Shown in pieces: positions 14,817 to 23,246 of a stretch of DNA of 39,877 bases. The notes under the pieces were generated by a model. The model did no database searches. It saw only the letters and a program-made list of their open reading frames with translations, and was not told the origin of the DNA. The stretch is taken from positions 1 through 39,877 of the forward strand of contig SXWC01000023.1 in the NCBI GenBank assembly GCA_005789975.1, read 5' to 3'. Source of the stretch: Planctomycetaceae bacterium. GTDB lineage: Bacteria; Planctomycetota; Planctomycetia; Pirellulales; UBA1268. Numbering within the stretch: the first letter of the stretch is position 1; every line of letters starts with the position of its first letter. The translations under genes and the position numbers were made by a program.

Positions 14817-16472
14817 TCACGGCGCCGGCGCGGCGCCCTCCCTGATGGCGAAGAGATGGCTCTTGTTGGCGATGTAGATGGTTTCCCCGACCGCGATCGG
14901 CGTCGAGTAGACGCTGTTGCCCATGTTGATCTCCCCGAGGATCTCGAGCTCCTTGCCGAGCCGGAAGATCGTGATGTCGCCGTCTTCGTCGCCGATGTAG
15001 ACCTTGCCGTCGGCGATCAGCGGCGAGCCCCAACTGGCGGCGAGCATATCGTGCGTCCAGTGCGGCTTGCCAGTCTTCAGGTCGAGGCAGTGGAAGAGGC
15101 CGCTGAAGTCGGCGACGTAGAGCAGGCCCGAATGAATGGCCACGGTGCCGCAGGTGCGGTGCATCGTCTCCTCGAAGCCGAGTTTGCCGTTGCCGTCGGC
15201 GTCCCATCCGGGATAGTGCCAGACGGCGGCGGAGTTGGGGTTGGGCCGGGCGACCTCCCCCTGTTCCTTGATCACCGCCTGCTCCCGGCGGCGGGGCAGG
15301 GGAGTGCCGGGATCCTTGAGACTCAGGGCGAGTTCGCTCGAGACGTCGCCCCGCTTCGTGGGATCGATGCACCAGAGGTGGCCGACGCCCTCGCCATGCT
15401 CGGGATCCTCGCCCACCGCGATGTAGACGAGGCCGTCGTGCACCACCGGCGTGCCGATGATGTGGTTGCGATCGGCCCGGCCGCCGAGCGTGTATTTCGA
15501 CTCCTTGGGATTGCAGTCGAACTGCCAGAGCAGTTTTGCCCGACCCGGGCCGGTGGAGGATGTCCCGGTGTCGCCGCGGGCGTCGAACGAAGAGAGCCAG
15601 CCGTCGCCCCCGCCGAAGAGCACCTGCGGTACGCCGCCGAGTTCGGCATAGGCCGGACTCGACCACTGGCCGTGGAGCACGAACGAGCCCGGTGAGCCGT
15701 CGGCCCAGAGCACCTTCCCGTCGCGCTTGTCGAGGCAGAGGAAGCTCGGGGCGTCGGGGTTGGGAAGATTCAGGTGCCCCTCGTCCACGCCGTTGCTCGT
15801 GTTGACGAACAGGAGGTCGCCCGCGGCGGTGACGCTGCAGGAGCACATGTTGTGCTGCGAGACGCCGAGCTGCTTCATCATGTCGAGTGACCAGACGACG
15901 TCGGCCTCGTTCTCGCCCTGCTCCTTTTCACCGGTGAATGGCCCGTCGTTCTCGCCGTCGCGGAAGCCCTCGGTGTCGAGGCATTTCACCTCGCCGCGGC
16001 TCGTGACGTACCAGAGGCGGTCACCCTCCACGAGCGGCGCGCAGCAGATGCCCTGAAGCGGCCAGTCGTGGACTCTTCCCGTGGGGAGCTTCTCACTCGA
16101 GTCCTGCCAGAGAAACGAGCCGTCCTCGACGGCGAAGGCGAGGAGGCAGCCGAGGTCGGTGGCCGGCGGATACCGCTTGAGCCAGCCTTTGCCGTTGTTG
16201 CTTCCCACGAAGGCCTTCCCGCCGGCGACCACCGGGTTGCCGTACGACTGACTGCCGAGGGCCGCCACCCAGGCCACGTTCCTGCTCGTTTTCGGATCCC
16301 AGGCCCCGGTGTCGGGATCAAAATCGCCCGGTGCCCATTCGATCGGCAGGTTCTTCGAGTCCGGCGCGTTGTTGCGGCTCGGCGAGCCACCCCACTGGTT
16401 CCAGTCGGCGGCGAACGACGACCCGGCCAACATCGATGCGATCGCGACCACGCACGAACAGAACCGCTTCAT
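14817..16472 (-). CDS. Secreted PQQ-like beta-propeller protein with EF-hand-like loop
   Basis: A 551-residue protein with a signal peptide (to about residue 21) followed by blades of the PQQ-like type, seen as repeats of the form G-x-L-Y/V-x-x-D...A-x-D-x-x-T/S-G-x-x-x-W, for example LKTGKPHWTHDM. The first blade motif is WNQWGGSPSRNN. Near residue 424 an insertion DADGNGKLGFEE matches a calcium-binding EF-hand loop. No quinone-dehydrogenase residues are evident, so a binding or scaffold role is more likely than PQQ catalysis. The start at 16472 follows GGAGG; it overlaps the stop of the upstream propeller gene by four bases, which points to coupled translation. Confidence 0.88.
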   Translation of the reverse strand: MKRFCSCVVAIASMLAGSSFAADWNQWGGSPSRNNAPDSKNLPIEWAPGDFDPDTGAWDPKTSRNVAWVAALGSQSYGNPVVAGGKAFVGSNNGKGWLKRYPPATDLGCLLAFAVEDGSFLWQDSSEKLPTGRVHDWPLQGICCAPLVEGDRLWYVTSRGEVKCLDTEGFRDGENDGPFTGEKEQGENEADVVWSLDMMKQLGVSQHNMCSCSVTAAGDLLFVNTSNGVDEGHLNLPNPDAPSFLCLDKRDGKVLWADGSPGSFVLHGQWSSPAYAELGGVPQVLFGGGDGWLSSFDARGDTGTSSTGPGRAKLLWQFDCNPKESKYTLGGRADRNHIIGTPVVHDGLVYIAVGEDPEHGEGVGHLWCIDPTKRGDVSSELALSLKDPGTPLPRRREQAVIKEQGEVARPNPNSAAVWHYPGWDADGNGKLGFEETMHRTCGTVAIHSGLLYVADFSGLFHCLDLKTGKPHWTHDMLAASWGSPLIADGKVYIGDEDGDITIFRLGKELEILGEINMGNSVYSTPIAVGETIYIANKSHLFAIREGAAPAP

Positions 16473-18847
16473 TGCACTGCCTCCACGCTGACGTTGTCGA
16501 TGCTGATCTCGGAGTCTTTCGAGTTGCCGAAGAAGCCCGGGCTGCCCTGAAGATTGCCCGCGTCGTGAACGGCTTCGATCGTCCAGGCCTCGGGCTCCCG
16601 CTCCCCCCGCGGCCAGACCTTGCCGCGCAGCAACGCGGCGCCGTCCTTGGTGCGGGACTCGAGTTTCATCGTGTACCAGCGGCCCGCTTCCCAGGCGAAG
16701 GGAATGGTCTTCGAGAAGTGCGTCGCCACCTGCGGCGGCCACGAACGGAGCTGAAGTTGCTGACTCGCTCCCATCAGGTCGAGCGTGTACCGCTGGGCGA
16801 TGAGGCCGATGTCGGGCATCCGCGCCTTCTCGAGCGCCGCCGGGTTGCCGAACTTCTTCGTGAAGGCGTCGGCGTCGGTGACGGCCGGCGCCGGCGGGTC
16901 GGAAGCCGGCGAGCCCGGCTTTTCCACGCCCGTTTCCTGGCCGCGAACATCGGCCCGGATCGAATAATCGTGGAGGCCGATCGGCCCGATCCAGCCCTGG
17001 CTGCGGGTCCCCTTGGGGATCGTGGTGATCTTCACGAGGCACTTCGAGCCATCCACCTCCCGCACCACGTGGCGGTACCGCATCCCGATCCAGGGCAGCG
17101 GCGGTTCACCCTTCACCACGCCCGTCTTGGGGTCGGCGGCCAGGGGAATCTCCTCGAAGTCGAACCTCCAGGGCAGGGGGGGCATCGAGCGGATTCTCGC
17201 CTTGCCCTCGAGCGTTCCGACCCGCGCCGTGACGATCGCGGCGGCATGGTCGTCGGCGGGGGCGGTGAAGGTGCCGTCGGCCGCGACCGCGCCGGCCGTC
17301 GAAGTGAACTCCGCGGCCGACTCCCTCACGAACCGTCCGGCCGCGTCGAAGAGGCGCACCTTCAAGGGGAGTGTCGTCCCGGCGGCGATCTGGGCTTCCG
17401 CCGGCACAACCTGGACCCAGGCCGCTTCGCCTGCCGGGCCGTGCGTCTTCGCCGACACGTGCGCAGCGGCCGTCGCCTGCGCAGCGGCCGTCGCCTGCGC
17501 AGCGGCCGTCGCCTGCGACGCCGCTGCCGCGGTGGAGTCCGCGGGCTTCGCGCCGAGACAGTAGAGCCTGGTGGCCGTCGTGAGGAACACGAGGCCGTTC
17601 CAGGCGATCGGTGAGGCGGTCACCTCGTCTTCCTCGGCGAGCCGCATGCGATTGACGAACCTCAGGCCGTCCGCGGTGGGCTCGAGCACGTGCCAGCCGC
17701 TCGTCGAGCAGACGCAGAGCCTTCCATCCGCCACCAGCGGGCTGCCGCGGACGATCGTGCCGAGGAGCTTCACGGGCTTGCCGACCGGTTTGCCCGTGTC
17801 CTTGTCGAAGGCGTAGACCTTCGCACCGTCGTCCACGAAGTAGACCCGGTCGCCGAGCACGACCGGCATCGAGCGGCCGTCCATCACCCCCTTCTTCTGC
17901 CAGATGGCAGTGGCGGCCGTGATGTCGCCCCTGCCCGTGCCCTTGAAGCGGGTGACCGAGCCCATCGAGGTGTTGTCGAGGTTCTCCTCGGCCTGGGAGA
18001 TGAGCACGTCCTCGCCGACCACCAGCGGCGCGACGTTGAGGCCGCGGCGGGAGAGCCTGTGGTTCCAGACGGCCTTGCCCGTTCGCGGCTGGAAGTTCCA
18101 GACGCTGCCGTCGCTCGACCCGAAGACGAGGGCCGCCTCGCCGCCGAGGTCCGCCAGCGCGGGCGTGCTGTAGGTCGTGTCCTCGGGCCGTTCCTTCGTG
18201 CCGTTCATCCAGCGGACCTCGCCGGTGGCCTTGTCGAGTCCGAGAAAACGGTGGGCCGGCACCGAGGTGTCGCCCCATCCGGTGACGACCGCGCTGGCGA
18301 TCACGAGATCCTCGAACAAGACCGGGATATTCGTCCGGCCGCCGTAGGTCGAGAGAAAGCCGAACTCCTCGTGGAGCGACCGCTGCCATTTCGTCTTCCC
18401 GGTGGCGGCGTCGATCGCCGTGAAGACGCCGCACACGCCGTGGGCGAAGACGGTGCCCGACTCCGGATCGGCGGCCACGGCCGACCAGCCGACCCGCTCG
18501 GCCGGCACGTCGGAGAGGTAGACGTTGAAGACGTTCTCCCAGAGTTTCTTCCCCGTCATGGCGTCGAGGCAGAGCACCTTTTCCGCCTCGGACGTCGTGC
18601 CCGGGGCATGCCTCGTGAGCATGAACAGCCTCCCCCCCATGATCACGGGCGTGGAGATGCCGCCGGCCTCCTCGTTTTTCCAGAGCACGTTGGTGCCCTG
18701 CTCCGGATCGAACGCCGTGACGAGCGGCGGCCCCGAGTAATGCCGATCCTGAAACGGCCCGCGCCAATCGGGCCAGTCAACCGCCCGCGCCGCGCCGCAG
18801 GCGATCGGCAGAAGGGCGAGGCAGATCGCGGTGCGGAGATGGTTCAT
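16469..18847 (-). CDS. Secreted PQQ-like beta-propeller protein with Ig-like and C-terminal beta domains
   Basis: A 792-residue protein. After a signal peptide (to about residue 22) comes a PQQ-like beta-propeller (about 25-440; DWPDWRGPFQDRHYSG, LDAMTGKKLW, DAATGKTKWQ, DKATGEVRW). An Ala/Gln-rich linker (about 445-465) is partly built of a repeated AAAQAT unit. Then follow an Ig-like segment (about 490-560, AAEFTSTAGAVAADGTFTAP) and a C-terminal beta-sandwich-like domain with a closing ISIDNVSVE. The N-terminal WPDWRGP is the usual opening of planctomycete outer-membrane or periplasmic propeller proteins. It lies 13 bases behind the SUMF1-like gene and overlaps the next propeller gene, so the four genes form one operon. 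The function is unknown. Confidence 0.88.
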   Translation of the reverse strand: MNHLRTAICLALLPIACGAARAVDWPDWRGPFQDRHYSGPPLVTAFDPEQGTNVLWKNEEAGGISTPVIMGGRLFMLTRHAPGTTSEAEKVLCLDAMTGKKLWENVFNVYLSDVPAERVGWSAVAADPESGTVFAHGVCGVFTAIDAATGKTKWQRSLHEEFGFLSTYGGRTNIPVLFEDLVIASAVVTGWGDTSVPAHRFLGLDKATGEVRWMNGTKERPEDTTYSTPALADLGGEAALVFGSSDGSVWNFQPRTGKAVWNHRLSRRGLNVAPLVVGEDVLISQAEENLDNTSMGSVTRFKGTGRGDITAATAIWQKKGVMDGRSMPVVLGDRVYFVDDGAKVYAFDKDTGKPVGKPVKLLGTIVRGSPLVADGRLCVCSTSGWHVLEPTADGLRFVNRMRLAEEDEVTASPIAWNGLVFLTTATRLYCLGAKPADSTAAAASQATAAAQATAAAQATAAAHVSAKTHGPAGEAAWVQVVPAEAQIAAGTTLPLKVRLFDAAGRFVRESAAEFTSTAGAVAADGTFTAPADDHAAAIVTARVGTLEGKARIRSMPPLPWRFDFEEIPLAADPKTGVVKGEPPLPWIGMRYRHVVREVDGSKCLVKITTIPKGTRSQGWIGPIGLHDYSIRADVRGQETGVEKPGSPASDPPAPAVTDADAFTKKFGNPAALEKARMPDIGLIAQRYTLDLMGASQQLQLRSWPPQVATHFSKTIPFAWEAGRWYTMKLESRTKDGAALLRGKVWPRGEREPEAWTIEAVHDAGNLQGSPGFFGNSKDSEISIDNVSVEAVQ
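17461..17514 (-). repeat. Three exact 18-bp tandem repeats in the propeller gene linker
   Basis: The 18-base unit GCGCAGCGGCCGTCGCCT (plus strand) is present three times without change. It encodes a six-residue Ala/Gln/Thr unit in the linker after the propeller. Its length is a multiple of three, so gain or loss of copies keeps the frame. Confidence 0.9.
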
Positions 18848-18860
18848 CGGAGGTGTTCCT

Positions 18861-20135
18861 TCAGTCGATCAGGCCTTTCGCCTTGAGTTCGGCGGGGAGT
18901 TGGGGATCGACGATGCCCCGCGAGCCGCGCCCCTGCTGCATCCGCTCTTCGATGTCGTACTCGATGCTCTGAACTTCGGGATTCCACCAGCGGCGCCGGA
19001 CGTCGGCATCGGGTTCGGCCAGGGGCCGCACCAGCCGCATCCCCACGCCGAGCGCCGGCTCTTCGGTATACCACCAGGGGCTCTTGGGCAGGTTGGGGTC
19101 TTCGTTTTTCCAATCCGGGTCGGCCTGCGTGCCGCCGGCATCACGGGAACCGCGGCGGGAGCCGCTTCGGCACTGCGTGGACTCGTCGTAGTAGGCGCCC
19201 CCCCGCAGCACACGCGGATAGAGTTTCTTCGGCCAGTTGATGGTGTCGGCGACGCCGACCGGCTGGGGCAGGGCGGACTGCCGCGCGTAGCCGTCCGCCG
19301 CCAGCTCATCCACCACCCACTCCGCGACGTTGCCGTGCATGTCGTGAAGCCCCCAGGCGTTGGGCTTCTTCTCGCCGACTGGATGCGTCGTCTCGTCGGC
19401 GTTGTCGGCGAACCAGGCCGCTTCGTCGAGGCCGGCGGCGTCGTCCCCGGTGTTCCAGGGAGTCTGGGTGCCGGCCCTGCAGGCGTATTCCCACTCGCTC
19501 TCCGCGGGCAGACGGTAGAACCGGCCCGTCAGGCCGCTGAGCCACTTGGGGTAGTGCCGCGCGGCGAACGGGGTCATCGTCACCGCCGGCAGGGCGTCGT
19601 CTTCGCCGTTGGTGAACGTCGTGGTGGCATCGTAGAGGGTCGACGGTGCGGTCACCGCGTCCGCCTTGTTGTCGGCAGTGACGGGTCGGATGCCGGCCGA
19701 TTTCATCGCCTCGAAGAGTCCGAGCGCCGCCATGTACTTCTTGTACTCGGCCCAGGTCACCTCGCAGCGGCTGATCCAAAACGGCTCGACCACGACGTCG
19801 TAGGCGGGCCCTTCGTCGGCGGCCCGGGCGGGCTCGTCAGGGGGGCTGCCCATCCGGAATGTGCCGCCGGGCACGGGGATCATCCGAAAGGTCACGCTGC
19901 TCCCCGGGATCGTTTCGTCATACGCCACCATCCAGCCGCCGGGCACCCGCACGACCGGGCCCTCGGAGTCGGGCCGCTCGTCGCCTGCCACGAAGCCGAC
20001 CGGCGACGCATCGGCGGCGCCGGCAACGGCCATCCTCAGGTCCGGGAGCATCAGGACCCAGTTCGCCAGGGCACAACAGATCGGAAAAACGTGCCGGACG
20101 GAGAACATGGACCGAGATTGCGAAGAGGCGACCAT
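18861..20135 (-). CDS. SUMF1-like (formylglycine-generating-enzyme fold) protein lacking one catalytic Cys
   Basis: A 424-residue exported protein with an SUMF1/FGE-type domain at about 85-395: FRMIPVPGGTFRMGS, ISRCEVTWAEYKKYM, RLPAESEWEYACRAG, GLHDMHGNVAEWV and VLRGGAYYD. True aerobic FGEs use a Cys pair spaced C-X4-C in the block after GGSY; here the first position is Asp317 and only C322 remains. So FGly formation on sulfatases is unlikely, and a binding or other role of the fold is more plausible. The ATG at 20135 has GGAG seven bases upstream; the N-terminal hydrophobic stretch behind it acts as the signal. It is the first gene of the operon with two propellers and the SGNH/DUF1080 protein. 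Confidence 0.87.
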   Translation of the reverse strand: MVASSQSRSMFSVRHVFPICCALANWVLMLPDLRMAVAGAADASPVGFVAGDERPDSEGPVVRVPGGWMVAYDETIPGSSVTFRMIPVPGGTFRMGSPPDEPARAADEGPAYDVVVEPFWISRCEVTWAEYKKYMAALGLFEAMKSAGIRPVTADNKADAVTAPSTLYDATTTFTNGEDDALPAVTMTPFAARHYPKWLSGLTGRFYRLPAESEWEYACRAGTQTPWNTGDDAAGLDEAAWFADNADETTHPVGEKKPNAWGLHDMHGNVAEWVVDELAADGYARQSALPQPVGVADTINWPKKLYPRVLRGGAYYDESTQCRSGSRRGSRDAGGTQADPDWKNEDPNLPKSPWWYTEEPALGVGMRLVRPLAEPDADVRRRWWNPEVQSIEYDIEERMQQGRGSRGIVDPQLPAELKAKGLID

Positions 20136-20222
20136 CGGCGGCTCCAGGGGGGCAGGGCGGATCGGGCGGGACGCGGTGTCCCGAAACCCGTAAAGTGTAC
20201 TGTCTCGAAATCGCCACGCACC

Positions 20223-20759
20223 ATGCCGGTCACGCCCGTGTCAGCCCCGAAACCCACCAAGCCAACCCCCCGCAAGTCCACGAAGAAAAGTGGCGACGAG
20301 AAGCCGGCGGAGCGGGTCGTGGCCGAGAATCGCAAGGCCCGTCACGACTACGAGATCATCGACACCCTCGAATGCGGGATCGCGTTGGTGGGCAGTGAAG
20401 TGAAAAGCCTTCGCGGGGGGCGAATCTCGATCGAGGAGGCCTACGGCAGGGTGGACGGCAACGAGGTCTGGCTCCTGGGCTGCGACATCCCGGAGTACGA
20501 AAAGGCCAACCAACTCAACCACAAGCCGAAGCGGCCACGGAAACTCCTCCTGCACCGCCGCGAGATCACGAAGTTTGCCGGGCACGCCTTTGAGAAGGGG
20601 CTCACGCTCGTGCCGCTGAAGATGTATTTCAAGGACGGCAGGGTGAAGGTGCTGCTCGGCGTGGGTCGGGGCCGCAAGGCGCACGACAAGCGGCAGAAGC
20701 TCAAGGCCGACACCGCGCGGCGTGACATCGAGCAGGCGCTCCGCGGCCGCCGCCGATGA
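20223..20759 (+). CDS. smpB: SsrA-binding protein SmpB
   Basis: A 178-residue protein. After a Lys/Pro-rich N-terminal extension of about 30 residues comes the SmpB core: NRKARHDYEIIDTLECGIAL, VGSEVKSLRGGRISIEEAY, the E-W-L-L-G-C segment, then RPRKLLLHRREI and the C-terminal basic tail GRGRKAHDKRQKLKADTARRDI. SmpB binds tmRNA and brings it to ribosomes stalled on broken messages. The N-terminal extension is longer than in most bacteria. It is divergent from the SUMF1-like gene. The ssrA gene is not found in this window. The last codon and stop belong to a short tandem repeat. Confidence 0.96.
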   Translation: MPVTPVSAPKPTKPTPRKSTKKSGDEKPAERVVAENRKARHDYEIIDTLECGIALVGSEVKSLRGGRISIEEAYGRVDGNEVWLLGCDIPEYEKANQLNHKPKRPRKLLLHRREITKFAGHAFEKGLTLVPLKMYFKDGRVKVLLGVGRGRKAHDKRQKLKADTARRDIEQALRGRRR

Positions 20760-20798
20760 GGGCGGTCCCGATGAGGGCGGTCCCGATGAGGGCGGTCC
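20755..20798 (+). repeat. 15-bp tandem repeat (three units) at the smpB stop codon
   Basis: The unit GATGAGGGCGGTCCC occurs at 20755-20769 and 20770-20784, and a third copy at 20785-20798 lacks the last base match. The first copy contains the smpB TGA stop (20757-20759). The repeat is in the 3' flank, not coding. Confidence 0.9.
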
Positions 20799-20853
20799 GG
20801 CGTCGCCAGACGCACTGACGAATCCCCGGGTGCGGCCGGAGGCCGTTCAATGC

Positions 20854-20890
20854 ACGACGCCCTCCGAGGCCAAACCTCGGAGGGCGTCGT
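20854..20890. terminator. Perfect 16-bp hairpin between convergent genes
   Basis: The 16-base arm at 20854-20869 pairs without mismatch with 20875-20890 around a five-base loop. It lies between smpB (plus) and the small minus-strand gene, so it is placed to stop transcription from both sides. There is no U-tract on either side, so Rho-independent release is not proven. Confidence 0.6.
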
Positions 20891-20918
20891 CGTGAGCTCT
20901 GTTCACCGCATGAACCGG

Positions 20919-21140
20919 TCAGTCGGCTCCGGCACCCACCAGGGCCGATGACGACTCGGTGGAATCCTCGGGATGCCAAAGCGGCATGCCGCGCTGGATG
21001 CGCTCGGCGAGGATGTCGATCTTCTGCTTGGAACCGGCAGGGGCCGTGGTCGGGATGAACTCCGAGGTGCACTGGGGCTCGAAGTTCTCGTCATGACCGT
21101 ACAGTTCGATGATTTCGAAGACGTTGCGGATCCGGGCCAT
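20919..21140 (-). CDS. Small conserved hypothetical protein
   Basis: A 73-residue protein with no signal or membrane segment: MARIRNVFEIIELYGHDEN, then EPQCTSEFIPTTAP and SKQKIDILAERIQRGMPLWH. The composition is soluble and the ends are Ser/Ala rich. A GTG start at 21167 would add nine residues, but the AGGAG (21154-21158) lies between that codon and the ATG at 21140, so 21140 is chosen despite a long 13-base spacer. I associate such sequences with planctomycetes only, and I know of no function. Confidence 0.7.
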   Translation of the reverse strand: MARIRNVFEIIELYGHDENFEPQCTSEFIPTTAPAGSKQKIDILAERIQRGMPLWHPEDSTESSSALVGAGAD

Positions 21141-21416
21141 CGGAACGAAACCACTCCTTTTCAACACGCGTTTTCTTCAACCAACAGGCTGACGGGACGC
21201 CCCGCCGGCCCAGGTTGTTTGTGTTCCTGTCCTCGCGTGCACGAACGTCCTCAGGGAAGCATTCGAGGAGTCATCCCCGCGGACGTGACGGCAGGGGAGC
21301 CGTGGCGGGTGCTGCAAGCGACCGGAACCGAGCCATTATGGACCCGGGATTGCGCGAGTCAAACATTTGGCGGCGGTCGCAAACAGCCCCGAAAAACCGG
21401 GTCAATCCGCGGCGCT

Positions 21417-21884
21417 TCACTGACCCGGCGGGCCGGGCGGCAACACGATCTCGATGTCGCTCGGAGGCGGCGCCGGTTGGGCCGATGACGCAGGCTGGGC
21501 GCCAGGGTCGAACTTCGGCGTGTCGGTGCCGGTCCGGGCCTCGAGGTCTGCCGTGAGGCTGAACTTGTCGCCCCCCGTCGGCCGAAGTTCGAGCATCGTC
21601 ACGCCCCACTCGTCGCGGGTCTTCTTCCCCTCCACGGCCACCACGCCCCGGCCCTTCGGGCCACTGGCGTCGAACTGGAGCGACGCGATGCCGTCGGTCT
21701 CATTCGCCGTTCCGCGCACCGAGCTCGAGCACGTCACCGGCGTACCGAGGACCCCAGCCACGCGGCTGTTGCCGCGGATCTCCTCGACCGCCTCCATCAC
21801 GAGCGGATGTTGCGAGAGCGGCCGGCAGCCGACGGCGGTCAGGCTCAGGGCAAGGCCGACAGCGGCGAGCAAAAACCTGGACAT
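21417..21884 (-). CDS. Coa1-like lipoprotein
   Basis: A 155-residue lipoprotein with a short signal and lipobox ending at C20 (LTAVGC). The mature part matches the Coa1/Tim21-like pattern: HPLVMEAVEEIRGNSRVAGVLG, a conserved turn TPVTC, ASLQFDASGPKGRGVVAVEG, and DEWGVTMLELRP. This fold is seen in cytochrome oxidase assembly factor 1 and in many bacterial lipoproteins. The last 35 residues are Pro/Ala rich and probably unstructured. A part in respiratory complex assembly is possible but not shown; there are no oxidase genes nearby. It lies 57 bases behind the next minus-strand gene. Confidence 0.75.
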   Translation of the reverse strand: MSRFLLAAVGLALSLTAVGCRPLSQHPLVMEAVEEIRGNSRVAGVLGTPVTCSSSVRGTANETDGIASLQFDASGPKGRGVVAVEGKKTRDEWGVTMLELRPTGGDKFSLTADLEARTGTDTPKFDPGAQPASSAQPAPPPSDIEIVLPPGPPGQ

Positions 21885-21941
21885 GGCTTCCCCCTGCGGA
21901 CGGAACAGTCGGAGACAACGTGGTCGGCGGCCCTGCGGGCA

Positions 21942-22574
21942 TCAGCCCTTGGTGTCGTTGGCCCGGCACCAGGCGATTTTATCGGCAGTCGAGGTGGGCA
22001 GGCTCCCGGCTGGTTTTTTCCCGCCGGCTTTTTGGGGCGGACTCGCGGCCTGTTGCGGGGCCACGGCGGTTTCCGCCGGCGATTCGGCCTCGGGTTCCGG
22101 CTGGGGAGGGGCTTCGACGGCGGGCTTCGCCGCCGCGGCGGACTTGCCGCGGGCTGCGGCAAGGATGTCGGCGGTCGAGGGTTTCTTCGCGCCGGCGGCG
22201 GCGGTCGCCTTGCCGCGGGCGGCAGCGAGGATGTCGGCGGTCGAGGGTTTCTTGGCGCCACCGGCGGCCGACTCGGCAGCGGGCTTGGCGGCCGTTGCGG
22301 CCGGCTTGGCCGGTGCGGCCGGCTTGGCAGCCTTCGCCTTCGGCTCGGCCGGCTTGGGCAGCGGCTTGGGGATGATCTTCAGGCAGGAGGGGTCGATGTC
22401 GTACCAGCCGATGTTGTTGTACTGGTCGAACTCCACCAGGCAACGGCCGTTCATGTTGACCGTCCGCACCTGCCCGGTCGTTTTCGCGAACCGCGCGAGC
22501 TCCGGCGCGGGTGAATCGATCACCACGTACTTGTCGGTCCATTCAGCCTTGAGCCGCTCGATGACTTCAAACAT
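21942..22574 (-). CDS. Planctomycete-type protein with repeated KPSTADILAAARGK motifs
   Basis: A 210-residue cytosolic protein. Residues 1 to about 70 form a compact alpha/beta domain (MFEVIERLKAEWTDKYVVID, TVNMNGRCLVEFDQYNNIGWYDIDP). The rest is an Ala/Pro/Lys-rich tail carrying two exact copies of AKKPSTADILAAARGK and a terminal degenerate copy TSTADKIAWCRANDTKG. The repeats look like short amphipathic helices on a disordered linker, which is a common layout for docking to a repeated partner. No Shine-Dalgarno sequence is obvious at 22574. The function is unknown to me. Confidence 0.8.
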   Translation of the reverse strand: MFEVIERLKAEWTDKYVVIDSPAPELARFAKTTGQVRTVNMNGRCLVEFDQYNNIGWYDIDPSCLKIIPKPLPKPAEPKAKAAKPAAPAKPAATAAKPAAESAAGGAKKPSTADILAAARGKATAAAGAKKPSTADILAAARGKSAAAAKPAVEAPPQPEPEAESPAETAVAPQQAASPPQKAGGKKPAGSLPTSTADKIAWCRANDTKG

Positions 22575-22669
22575 GCCGCTGCGCCGCGAGGAGGGGAATG
22601 GAGGGGTCGGGGAATCCTGAATGTGATCGATCGGCGGAGTGATCGCAAGATGCGGCCGCGGTGGCCCCC

Positions 22670-23206
22670 TCACGCCCCGGCGGGCTCGCCGGGCCGGGCC
22701 AGAACCGCGAGGCCGGCCGGCCCGATCGTGTAGGACCACTGCACCGTGCCCGGAAGAGGGGTGGCCGATGCGTCGGCGGCCACCCACAGGCGGCCGTTGC
22801 CGTCGTCGTAGGTGGAACCGAGCCGGGCCGGCGTCTCCTGGAGCCGGCAGGCGATCTCGAACAGGAGGGTGTCGGGCGGCGACGACTGGGGCACGATGCT
22901 CGCCGAAAAGTGCGACCGTCCGGCGCGGCCCACGGCCAGGATCGCCGGCCCCCGGGGGGTGCGGACCGACGAGATTTCGACCAGCGGCGGCGATGCCGGC
23001 CACCGTGGATCACCATCGGCGGCCGGCTCGATCGACTCGAAGGCCCGCCCGTCCGCCGTTGTGACCACGTGCCGCCAGCGGTCGCCGGCCCAGGAGAAGA
23101 CCACCGACGTGCCCCCCGCCACAAGGCGGATTTCCGGACGGGAACGTCCGGCCGGGGCGGCGTTGGTCGGGGCCAGGTCGCGGTGAAACGGTGTGTCGTG
23201 CATCAT
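22670..23206 (-). CDS. Hypothetical protein
   Basis: A 178-residue soluble protein without signal peptide or obvious membrane segment. The sequence suggests a beta-rich fold with segments TSVVFSWAGDRWRHVVTT, FEIACRLQETPARLGSTYDD and WVAADASATPLPGTVQWSY. It starts MMHDTPFHRDL and ends in a Pro/Gly-rich tail. It lies 95 bases upstream of the KPSTADILAAARGK gene on the same strand and diverges from the histidine kinase gene across a 40-base gap that must hold both starts. I cannot assign a function. Confidence 0.65.
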   Translation of the reverse strand: MMHDTPFHRDLAPTNAAPAGRSRPEIRLVAGGTSVVFSWAGDRWRHVVTTADGRAFESIEPAADGDPRWPASPPLVEISSVRTPRGPAILAVGRAGRSHFSASIVPQSSPPDTLLFEIACRLQETPARLGSTYDDGNGRLWVAADASATPLPGTVQWSYTIGPAGLAVLARPGEPAGA

Positions 23207-23246
23207 GGCGGCGGCCCCAGCATACGCCGGGGAACGGGAGCATCCC

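Noticed and set aside
14445..15695. Plus-strand frame across the SGNH and propeller genes
   Set aside because: Antisense artefact; it crosses the boundary of two clear minus-strand genes.
18831..20222. Long plus-strand open frame antisense to the SUMF1-like gene and continuous with smpB
   Set aside because: It is a result of high GC; the minus strand encodes a clear SUMF1 domain, and SmpB starts at 20223.
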